11,692 nt of DNA from the NCBI GenBank assembly GCA_046757645.1, contig JBHHYS010000075.1, forward strand, positions 1 through 11,692. The letters are read 5' to 3'. Below are positions 6,371-11,692 of the stretch, piece by piece. Position numbers and translations under genes: made by a program. This DNA comes from JBHHYS01 sp046757645 (GTDB lineage Bacteria; Acidobacteriota; Terriglobia; Acidiferrales; 2-02-FULL-67-57). The notes beneath the pieces were generated by a model, which was not told the origin of the DNA, made no database searches, and was given only the letters and a program-made list of their open reading frames with translations. How positions within the stretch are numbered: the first letter of the stretch is position 1; every line of letters starts with the position of its first letter.

Positions 6371-7948
6371 TTATCTCTTTTTCTTGCTGGGTTTGGTGAT
6401 TTTCTCGGAGATGGCTTTGGCCTGGGTGAAGAGCAGCAGGTAATCGTGGCCGCCCGCCTTCGAGTCAGTGCCGCTCATATTGAAGCCGCCGAAGGGATGC
6501 GCGCCCACCATGGCTCCGGTGCACTTGCGGTTGAGGTAGAGGTTGCCACAGAAGAAGCGCTCCTTGGCCTTCTGCAGATTCTTGCGGTTCCGGGAGTAGA
6601 CCGCGCCGGTCAGGCCATACTCGGTGCAGTTGGCGACCTCCAGGGCGTGGTCGAAGTTCTGGGCACGGATGACCGCGGTGACCGGGCCGAAAATCTCCTC
6701 CTGGGCGATGCGGGCGTGGGGATCGACCTCAGTGAAAACCGTCGGCTGGATGAAGAAGCCGTGGCGGTTGTCGCCTTCGCCGCCCGCCGCCAGCTTGGCT
6801 TCGTTCTTGCCGACATCGATGTAGCCCAGAATCGAATCGAAGGCACCCTGGTTGATCACCGGGCCCATGTAGTTGGCGGGGTCCTCGGCCGGGCCGACTT
6901 TGATGGCTTTCACCCGGGGCAGAAACTTCTCCAGAAAATCGTCGTAGATGCGCTGGTGCAGAACGATGCGGGAGCCCGCCGAGCACTTCTGGCCCTGGTA
7001 GCCGAAAGCGCTGGCGAGTGCTTCTTGGGCGGCGGTGTCGAGGTCGGCGGACTCATCCACCACCACGGCATTCTTGCCGCCCATCTCGGCGATGACCCGC
7101 TTGATCCAGATCTGCCCGGGCGGAGTTTTGGCGGCGCGCTCGACGATGTCCAGCCCGACCTCCTTTGACCCGGTGAAGGCAATCATCCGGGTGCGCGGGT
7201 GCTCGACCATGGCGTTGCCCGCCGTCGCCCCGCTGCCGGGCACGAAGTTGAAGACCCCGTCGGGGAAGCGGGCTTCCAGAATAATCTCGGCGATCTGCGC
7301 CCCGATGCCGGGGGTGTCGCTCGAGGGCTTCAGCACCACAGTGTTGCCGCTGACCAGGGCGGCGAAGGTCATTCCGCAGAGGATGGCCGCAGGGAAATTC
7401 CAGGGTGGAATCACCACCACCGCCCCCAGCGGGAGGTAGCGCAGCTCGGGCTTCTCGCCCAGAAAGGGGTAAGTCTTCTGCGGGCCGCTGAGCCGGAGGG
7501 CCTCGCGGGCGTACCACTCGGCGAAGTCGATGGCCTCGCAGACGTCGGCATCGGCTTCCAGCCAGGTTTTGCCGGCTTCGAGGATGCACCAAGCCACGAG
7601 TTCATTGCGGCGCCGGCGCATCAGCTGGGCGACCCTGAGCAGGCGCGTCGCCCGCTTTTCGGCGGGCTCGTACTGCCAGCTCTGGAATGCTTGGTGAGCC
7701 ACTTCCACCGCCTGGCGCGCCTGCTCCGCCGAAGCCTTGGGGAAAACCCCCACCACCTCGTCCTTCTGCGAGGGGTTCCGCGACTCGAACTTCTGCTCCG
7801 CCGGGAGGCGCTGGCCGCCGACGATGATCTCGTACTCGCGCCCCAATGTGGCCCGCACTTTGTTAATGGCAGTGCGCAGCGTGTCGACTGCCGGCTTTTT
7901 GGAGAAGTCCTGACAGCTCTCGTTCTTGAACGGGGGAAGCTTCCTCAT
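6371..7948 (-). CDS. pruA: 1-pyrroline-5-carboxylate dehydrogenase (L-glutamate gamma-semialdehyde dehydrogenase)
   Basis: This NAD-dependent aldehyde dehydrogenase of 525 residues performs the second step of proline catabolism, oxidising glutamate gamma-semialdehyde to glutamate in the cytoplasm. Motifs (from Met at 7948): PPWNFP with Asn184, NAD-binding FTGSKEVG near 258-265, AEMGGKN with general base Glu288, GYQGQKCSAGSR with nucleophile Cys322, EEIFGPV, and the C-terminal FGGFNMSGTDSKAGG loop. The last is characteristic of the monofunctional RocA/PruA group rather than of general aldehyde dehydrogenases. Three in-frame ATGs occur (7978, 7954, 7948). AGGAG at 7955-7959 abuts the ATG at 7954 and lies 6 bases from that at 7948, so 7948 is the best start; an annotation using 7978 would add ten residues. 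No proline dehydrogenase (PutA/PutB) gene is visible nearby. rocA is the alternative name. Confidence 0.92.
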   Translation of the reverse strand: MRKLPPFKNESCQDFSKKPAVDTLRTAINKVRATLGREYEIIVGGQRLPAEQKFESRNPSQKDEVVGVFPKASAEQARQAVEVAHQAFQSWQYEPAEKRATRLLRVAQLMRRRRNELVAWCILEAGKTWLEADADVCEAIDFAEWYAREALRLSGPQKTYPFLGEKPELRYLPLGAVVVIPPWNFPAAILCGMTFAALVSGNTVVLKPSSDTPGIGAQIAEIILEARFPDGVFNFVPGSGATAGNAMVEHPRTRMIAFTGSKEVGLDIVERAAKTPPGQIWIKRVIAEMGGKNAVVVDESADLDTAAQEALASAFGYQGQKCSAGSRIVLHQRIYDDFLEKFLPRVKAIKVGPAEDPANYMGPVINQGAFDSILGYIDVGKNEAKLAAGGEGDNRHGFFIQPTVFTEVDPHARIAQEEIFGPVTAVIRAQNFDHALEVANCTEYGLTGAVYSRNRKNLQKAKERFFCGNLYLNRKCTGAMVGAHPFGGFNMSGTDSKAGGHDYLLLFTQAKAISEKITKPSKKKR

Positions 7949-8006
7949 CGTCATCTCCTGGGAAACGGGATTCCACACGCAAGACCGGCCTAGCGGGCAA
8001 TTCGCT

Positions 8007-8035
8007 ATTATCGCCGAAACCGACGGGTTTGGCCA
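8007..8035 (-). promoter_or_regulatory. Candidate sigma-70 promoter of pruA
   Basis: On the minus strand a TGGCCA -35 (8030-8035, 4 of 6 consensus) is followed after exactly 17 bases by a GATAAT -10 (8007-8012, 5 of 6). Transcription would begin near 8000, about 50 bases before the chosen start. The match is reasonable but not experimentally supported. Confidence 0.4.
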
Positions 8036-8212
8036 GCCGCGCTCATTTGTGGAATAGGATAAGGTTCATCGTATGCCCTTGGCTAAGTGGCTGTGGCCAG
8101 GCGGGAAGCGTCGGGCGGGCTTGGCGGCGCCTCCGACAGACGGGTCTCAAGGATGCCATCTCAACGGAAAGAGGCTAAGTGTCACCACTCCACGGCACAC
8201 GAGTACACCTGA

Positions 8213-8241
8213 TTGACAGGGCACGGAGATGTCCCTATAAT
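8213..8241 (+). promoter_or_regulatory. Perfect consensus sigma-70 promoter of the rplU operon
   Basis: TTGACA (8213-8218) and TATAAT (8236-8241) match the consensus at all twelve positions with the optimal 17-base spacer. Transcription should start near 8248, leaving a leader of only about 22 bases before the rplU ATG. This fits very strong constitutive expression of ribosomal proteins L21 and L27 and probably of the genes that follow. Confidence 0.85.
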
Positions 8242-8255
8242 GCCTTTTTGGAGTC

Positions 8256-8270
8256 CGGTTCGGAGAACCG
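8256..8270 (+). promoter_or_regulatory. Hairpin enclosing the rplU ribosome binding site
   Basis: CGGTTC (8256-8261) pairs perfectly with GAACCG (8265-8270) around a GGA loop, directly before the ATG at 8271. The CGGAG ribosome binding site (8261-8265) is partly in the loop and partly in the stem, so folding would limit ribosome access. This could allow translational control of L21, for example feedback by the protein, but may be chance. Confidence 0.4.
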
Positions 8271-8582
8271 ATGTACGCAGTCATCCGCAGCGGCGGAAAG
8301 CAGTATCGAGTAGGGAAGGGCGACGTGGTGCGCCTGGAGCGCCTGCCGGGCAGGGTGGGCGGCAAGGTGGCTTTTAAGGAGGTGCTGGCCATCGAGGACC
8401 ATGGGAAATTGAAGCTGGGCACCCCTGCGCTCGCCAAGGCCAAGGTGAGCGGCACTATTGTTGACCAGGGTAAGCGTCCCACGGTGCGGGTCTTCAAGTT
8501 CAAGAAAAACAGCCAGTACAAGATTCTGCGCGGGCACCGCCAGCCATTCACGGCGGTGAAGGTAACGGAAATCAGCGTGTAG
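8271..8582 (+). CDS. rplU: 50S ribosomal protein L21
   Basis: The protein has 103 residues, the usual length for bL21. It starts MYAVIRSGGKQYRV and contains the conserved C-terminal block KFKKNSQYKILRGHRQPFT, which contacts 23S rRNA. It is the first gene of the block rplU-rpmA-obgE found in many bacteria. The start ATG lies 5 bases after CGGAG and about 22 bases after the predicted transcription start. The spacer to rpmA (94 bases) is unusually long and holds a large palindrome. Confidence 0.98.
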   Translation: MYAVIRSGGKQYRVGKGDVVRLERLPGRVGGKVAFKEVLAIEDHGKLKLGTPALAKAKVSGTIVDQGKRPTVRVFKFKKNSQYKILRGHRQPFTAVKVTEISV

Positions 8583-8597
8583 TAACTCTTAGGAATG

Positions 8598-8655
8598 TCA
8601 TCCTGAGCGAAGCGAAGGATCTCAATAGATGGATTCTTCGCTTCGCTCAGAATGA
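8598..8655. repeat. Long imperfect palindrome (REP-like dispersed repeat) between rplU and rpmA
   Basis: Two 25-base arms (8598-8622 and 8631-8655) are inverted copies matching at 22 of 25 positions, separated by 8 bases (CAATAGAT). The arms contain CCTGAGCGAAGCGAAGG and its complement. I recall very similar sequences as high-copy intergenic repeats in acidobacterial and other environmental genomes, but this is from memory. In the mRNA it would fold into a strong hairpin between the L21 and L27 coding regions, starting 15 bases after the rplU stop and ending 21 bases before rpmA. It could adjust mRNA decay or partial termination. Confidence 0.75.
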
Positions 8656-8676
8656 GAGGATTGGGAGCCACCGGCT

Positions 8677-8994
8677 ATGGCACACAAAAAAGGCCAGGGC
8701 AGCAGCCAGAACGGTCGCGACAGCGCCGGCAAGCGCCTGGGCATCAAGCGCTTTGAAGGCCAATGGGTGCACGCCGGCTCCATTCTCGTCCGGCAGCGCG
8801 GCACTCCCCTCAAAGCGGGTGCCCACGTGGGCCGCGGCCGCGATGACACCCTGTTTGCCCGGGTGAATGGCAAGGTCATCTTTGAGAACAAAGGCCGGCT
8901 GGGCCGCTACGTCAGCGTGCGGCCGGACACGGTCGCCCCGCCGGTGGCGCGGCAGCCGCAGCCCAGCGAAGCAGCCGCCGTCAGCGCCGACTAG
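8677..8994 (+). CDS. rpmA: 50S ribosomal protein L27
   Basis: The protein has 105 residues with the bL27 signature: MAHKKGQGSSQNGRDSAGKR at the N-terminus, which reaches towards the peptidyl transferase centre, then a core including GSILVRQRGTPLKAGAHVG and GRGRDDTLFARVNGKV. It begins directly at MAHKKG, without the cleavable extension known in Firmicutes. The C-terminal tail (~88-105, Pro/Ala/Gln-rich) is longer than in E. coli L27 (85 residues) and looks unstructured. GGGAG lies 9 bases before the ATG. It is cotranscribed with rplU through the intervening palindrome. Confidence 0.98.
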   Translation: MAHKKGQGSSQNGRDSAGKRLGIKRFEGQWVHAGSILVRQRGTPLKAGAHVGRGRDDTLFARVNGKVIFENKGRLGRYVSVRPDTVAPPVARQPQPSEAAAVSAD

Positions 8995-9088
8995 TCCTCT
9001 GCTGTACGCCACCCTTTCTCCGTCCCCGTATCTTCCGGTATTCTTTCCTGTAGCCCGATGGCGAGCAGCATCACGGGTCGCTGGCTTC

Positions 9089-9108
9089 CCCCGAGCGAAG
9101 TCAAGGGG
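9089..9108. repeat. Short imperfect palindrome related to the rplU-rpmA repeat, just before obgE
   Basis: CCCCGAGCGAAGTCAAGGGG shares the GAGCGAAG core with the palindrome at 8598-8655 and has CCCC/GGGG ends that can pair. Its right end, AAGGGG, lies 10 bases before the obgE ATG and may serve as the ribosome binding site. A 9-base direct repeat, GGGTCGCTG, lies on each side (9075-9083 and 9106-9114, the second overlapping the element's end). The rest of the 124-base rpmA-obgE gap holds nothing I recognise. Confidence 0.4.
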
Positions 9109-9118
9109 TCGCTGACCG

Positions 9119-10144
9119 ATGTTCATTGACGAAGCGAAAATCTGGGTCAAGGCTGGCGATGGCGGCAATGGCTGCGTCGCCTTCCGCCGGGAGAAGTACG
9201 TGCCCCGCGGTGGGCCTTCGGGCGGCGATGGCGGCGATGGCGGCGACGTGATTTTCGAAAGCACTGAGCACCTGAACACCCTGCTCCCCTTCCGCTACAA
9301 TCGGGAGTTTCGCGCCCCACGCGGGCGCCACGGGGAAGGCAGCCAGTGCCACGGGGCCGAGGGCGCCGACTGCGTCATCCGGGTGCCGGTGGGCACCGTG
9401 GTGTTCGACGAGGAGCGCAGCGAGAAGCTCGTCGACTTCGCCGCCCCCGGGCAGCGCTGGGTGGCGGCCCGCGGCGGCCGGGGTGGGCGCGGCAATGCCC
9501 GCTTCGCCACCTCCACCAACCGGGCGCCCCGCCGGGTGGAGCCGGGCAGACCGGGTGAGGAGCGCCGCCTGCGCCTGGAACTGAAACTCCTGGCCGATGT
9601 GGGTCTGGTGGGCTTCCCCAATGCCGGCAAGTCCACCCTGATTTCGCGGCTCTCGGCCGCCCACCCCAAGATTGCTGACTACCCCTTCACCACACTCGAA
9701 CCCTGTCTGGGAGTGGTGGCGGTGAACGAAGAAGAAAGTTTTGTCCTGGCGGACATCCCCGGCCTGATTGAAGGGGCCCACGCCGGCCATGGGCTGGGGA
9801 CGCGTTTCCTGCGCCACATCGAGCGCACCCGCCTGCTGGTGCACTTGGTGGACGTGGCGGAGACCGGGCGCGACCCCGTCGAAGATTTTCAAATCGTGCG
9901 CCGCGAGCTGGCGCAGTTCAGCTCTCGTCTGGCCGAGAAGCCTGGCGTGGTGGTGGCGAACAAGCTCGATCTGCTTACCCGCCCCGAGCGCCTCGAAGGC
10001 TTACGGGCGTTCTGCGAAGCCGAGGCGCTTCCATTCCTGGCTATCTCTGCCCTGCGCGGCGAGGGTCTGGAGGATTTGCGGCACGCGCTCGGCGCCCGGC
10101 TGCGGGCGGGGGCGCCGGTTTCTTCTTCAAGCCATGTGTCATAG
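9119..10144 (+). CDS. obgE: GTPase Obg (ribosome assembly, stress response)
   Basis: The protein has 341 residues with two domains. The N-terminal Obg fold (1-158) is Gly-rich, with KAGDGGNGCVAFRREKYVPR and GGPSGGDGGDGGDV, and RGGRGGRGNARFATSTNRAP near 118-137. The G domain (159-330) has the P-loop GFPNAGKS (165-172), switch I YPFTT (188-192), DIPG (212-215), NKLD (281-284) and the SAL G5 motif. Obg proteins bind the 50S subunit and act in its assembly and in growth control. The C-terminal OCT domain present in some Firmicutes is absent, as is usual. AAGGGG about 10 bases upstream is the likely ribosome binding site. Its position after rpmA is the classic one. Confidence 0.97.
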   Translation: MFIDEAKIWVKAGDGGNGCVAFRREKYVPRGGPSGGDGGDGGDVIFESTEHLNTLLPFRYNREFRAPRGRHGEGSQCHGAEGADCVIRVPVGTVVFDEERSEKLVDFAAPGQRWVAARGGRGGRGNARFATSTNRAPRRVEPGRPGEERRLRLELKLLADVGLVGFPNAGKSTLISRLSAAHPKIADYPFTTLEPCLGVVAVNEEESFVLADIPGLIEGAHAGHGLGTRFLRHIERTRLLVHLVDVAETGRDPVEDFQIVRRELAQFSSRLAEKPGVVVANKLDLLTRPERLEGLRAFCEAEALPFLAISALRGEGLEDLRHALGARLRAGAPVSSSSHVS

Positions 10145-10159
10145 GAGCACGCCACCGGC

Positions 10160-10849
10160 GTGAGCAGACAACGGAAGAGCCGAAAGACGCTTCGCCTCGG
10201 CCTGTTCGGCGGCACCTTCGACCCCATCCACAACGGCCATCTGGCGGTGGCGCGCGCCGCCCGCCGCCGCTTTCGCCTCGACCGCATCTACTTCATTCCC
10301 TGCGGCCGCCCGCCGCACAAAGACCGCCCGGGATTGACCCCTTACCTCCACCGCTTCACCATGGTCGCCCTGGCCTGCATGGGTGCGCGCGGCTTTCTCC
10401 CTTCGCTGCTGGAAGCGGGGCCGGACTTGCGCGGCCGGCGCCGCTACTACTCCATCCAGACGGTGCGGCGGGTGCGCGGTCGAGGGGGCCGTCGGGCCCA
10501 GCTCTACTTCTTGTTGGGCGCGGACGCTTTTCTTTATCTGCCCACCTGGAAGAATTTTCGACAGTTGATGCGCCTGTGCGATTTCATCGTGGCCAACCGC
10601 CCCGGGTTCGATTGGCGCCGCACCCGCCCCGGACTCCCGGCCGCGCTTGGCGCTCGTGGGGGAAACGCTTCCGGGAGGATAATCCGTCTGCCGCACAGCA
10701 CCATTCATTTTCTCCGGGGCGTGCACGTCGACATTTCCGCCACCCAGATTCGTCGTACCGCCCGCCGGGGCCAGGGGTTCGGCGACCGCGTGCCCCCTCG
10801 GGTCAAGGACTACATTGAAAAGATGAAGCTCTACCAAAGCGGCCGATGA
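10160..10849 (+). CDS. nadD: Nicotinate-nucleotide adenylyltransferase
   Basis: This 229-residue enzyme transfers AMP from ATP to nicotinate mononucleotide, giving deamido-NAD in NAD synthesis. GGTFDPIHNGHL (17-28) is the nucleotidyltransferase nucleotide-binding motif, PPHK (51-54) follows the second strand, and ISATQIR (192-198) is the conserved S-X-T-X-I-R motif. The start is GTG at 10160: AGGAG overlaps the obgE stop 12 bases upstream, slightly long spacing, and no later start keeps the conserved N-terminus. Loops near 95-105 and 150-175 are Arg/Gly-rich and longer than in compact homologues. It ends in an ATGA overlap with rsfS, so the two are translationally coupled. NadD next to RsfS is a common arrangement. 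Confidence 0.95.
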   Translation: MSRQRKSRKTLRLGLFGGTFDPIHNGHLAVARAARRRFRLDRIYFIPCGRPPHKDRPGLTPYLHRFTMVALACMGARGFLPSLLEAGPDLRGRRRYYSIQTVRRVRGRGGRRAQLYFLLGADAFLYLPTWKNFRQLMRLCDFIVANRPGFDWRRTRPGLPAALGARGGNASGRIIRLPHSTIHFLRGVHVDISATQIRRTARRGQGFGDRVPPRVKDYIEKMKLYQSGR

Positions 10850-11244
10850 CGGAGCACCCGGTTCCAGAAGCAGTGGAGCGCGCCGTGCGCGCCGCCCTGG
10901 ACAGGAAGGCGGTCGACTTGGTGCTGCTGGATTTGCACGGCGTCGCCTCCTTCACCGGTTATTTTCTCCTCTGCACCGGACTCTCCGCCCGCCAGGTGCA
11001 GGCGATTTCTGATGCGGTCGAAGAGCAGCTCGCCCGCCACGGCATTCTGCCCGATCACGTGGAGGGCTACGAACACGGCGAGTGGGTGCTGCTCGACTAC
11101 GTGGACTTTATCGTGCACGTGCTTTCCGCGCGGGCCCGCGGCTACTATGACCTGGAGCGACTCTGGCGCCAGGCCGCTCGCTTGCCGGTTGCCGGCGACC
11201 CTCGCCCCGAATCGCGGGCAGAGTCGGGGTCGGTCGGGCGATAG
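10846..11244 (+). CDS. rsfS: Ribosomal silencing factor RsfS
   Basis: The protein has 132 residues of the RsfS/Iojap family, which binds ribosomal protein L14 and blocks subunit joining when nutrients are scarce. Family features are AVDLVLLDLHGVASFTGYFLL, the CTG-SARQVQAI segment, then EGYEHGEWVLLDYVDFIVHV and a terminal YYDLERLW. The C-terminal ~20 residues (GDPRPESRAESGSVGR) are hydrophilic and probably disordered. Its ATG overlaps the nadD stop (ATGA), and rlmH follows after 6 bases, a tight operon of ribosome-related functions. Confidence 0.95.
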   Translation: MTEHPVPEAVERAVRAALDRKAVDLVLLDLHGVASFTGYFLLCTGLSARQVQAISDAVEEQLARHGILPDHVEGYEHGEWVLLDYVDFIVHVLSARARGYYDLERLWRQAARLPVAGDPRPESRAESGSVGR

Positions 11245-11250
11245 GATGCT

Positions 11251-11691
11251 ATGCGCATTCGACTCATCCTGCTGGGCAAGACGCGCAACCCCCACTTCCG
11301 TGCCTTGATCGAGGACTACCGCCAGCGTCTTGCCCGCTTTGCCCCCATCGAGATTGTGGAATGGAAAAGCACGGACGGCGGCCCCTGGGTGATCGCCGAA
11401 GCCCGCGGCAAAAGCGAGCGGGCTACCCTGGTCCTGCTCGACGCCGCCGGCCAGGCCTCCACCTCCGAGGAGTTCGCCCGGTGGCTCGCCCAACAGATGA
11501 ACAGCGGGCGACAGAAACTCATTTTCTTGCTGGGCGGCGCCGAAGGCTTTCCCGACGAGACAAAACAGCAAGCCGACGTCCTTCTCTCCCTCTCCCAGAT
11601 GACCCTCCCGCATGAGCTCGCCCGCGTGGTGCTGCTCGAGCAGCTCTACCGCGCCTTCGCCCTCTTGCGCGGCCATCCCTACCCGAAGTAG
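11251..11691 (+). CDS. rlmH: 23S rRNA pseudouridine-1915 N3-methyltransferase
   Basis: This SPOUT-class methyltransferase of 146 residues (E. coli homologue 155) uses S-adenosylmethionine to methylate pseudouridine 1915 in helix 69 of 23S rRNA on assembled ribosomes. The knotted SAM-binding region is visible as IFLLGGAEGF (91-100) and SLSQMTLPHELARVVLLEQLYRAF (113-136), split by the conserved LPH. The protein is complete and ends in HPYPK, whereas the homologues I recall end in YHK or YHR, so a conserved His appears replaced by Pro145. AGGA lies 4 bases before the ATG and overlaps the rsfS stop. The window ends one base after the stop codon. Confidence 0.95.
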   Translation: MRIRLILLGKTRNPHFRALIEDYRQRLARFAPIEIVEWKSTDGGPWVIAEARGKSERATLVLLDAAGQASTSEEFARWLAQQMNSGRQKLIFLLGGAEGFPDETKQQADVLLSLSQMTLPHELARVVLLEQLYRAFALLRGHPYPK

Positions 11692-11692
11692 A

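Larger units (their letters stand above)
7949..8270. other. Divergent intergenic region between pruA and rplU
   Basis: This 322-base gap separates divergently transcribed genes and contains both promoters listed separately. A 47-codon reading frame at 8073-8216 has no ribosome binding site worth the name and no family resemblance, and I do not call it. A GC hairpin (GTCGG 8110-8114 with CCGAC 8133-8137) lies upstream of the rplU promoter. No RNA gene was recognised. Confidence 0.6.

Noticed and set aside
6221..7168. Long open frames on the + strand opposite the dehydrogenase gene (also 7199-7993).
   Set aside because: They are antisense shadows of a GC-rich gene; the minus-strand frame has full aldehyde dehydrogenase motifs.
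8073..8216. A 47-codon reading frame upstream of rplU.
   Set aside because: Poor ribosome binding site, no recognisable motif, and its end overlaps the -35 box of the rplU promoter.
9220..9248. Tandem GGCGGCGAT-type repeats.
   Set aside because: They encode the conserved Gly-rich GGDGGDGGD segment of the Obg fold, so the repetition is protein-driven.

Overview
The window is GC-rich bacterial chromosome with intact, tightly packed genes. Gene content and order (rplU, rpmA, obgE, nadD, rsfS, rlmH), a proline-catabolism aldehyde dehydrogenase, and a maturase/precursor pair for a ribosomally made peptide suggest a free-living Gram-negative-type organism. An Acidobacteriota-like lineage is my best guess, from general style rather than any search. 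No tRNA, rRNA, CRISPR array or complete insertion sequence was seen.

Left part (1-4449, all + strand): accessory genes. The window opens inside a radical SAM/SPASM protein, of which only the C-terminal part with the auxiliary-cluster cysteines is visible. Nine bases after its stop, behind a strong ribosome binding site, lies a 57-codon gene that looks like the precursor of a modified peptide (RiPP): charged leader, KPYSKP motif, three cysteines and a Gly-rich tail. After a 189-base spacer with competing hairpins come two secreted proteins whose genes overlap (a DNRLRE-type domain joined to a PQQ-like beta-propeller, and a small unrecognised protein). A compact S24/S26 signal-peptidase-like protein follows. 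Peptide, maturase and peptidase together suggest a RiPP locus; its upstream half, which might hold a PqqD-like recognition protein, is outside the window.

Middle part (4497-7948, - strand): an ABC-2 exporter (overlapping ATPase and permease genes), convergent with the block above, then a 1-pyrroline-5-carboxylate dehydrogenase with its own candidate promoter. The exporter could serve the peptide locus, but strand and distance give no proof.

Right part (8213-11691, + strand): a housekeeping block that begins with a perfect consensus sigma-70 promoter. Ribosomal proteins L21 and L27 are followed by the ribosome-associated GTPase Obg, NaMN adenylyltransferase NadD, ribosome silencing factor RsfS and 23S rRNA methyltransferase RlmH. 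The last genes overlap or nearly abut. A long imperfect palindrome, probably a dispersed repeat, sits between rplU and rpmA; related half-sites lie before obgE and between the ABC and dehydrogenase genes.
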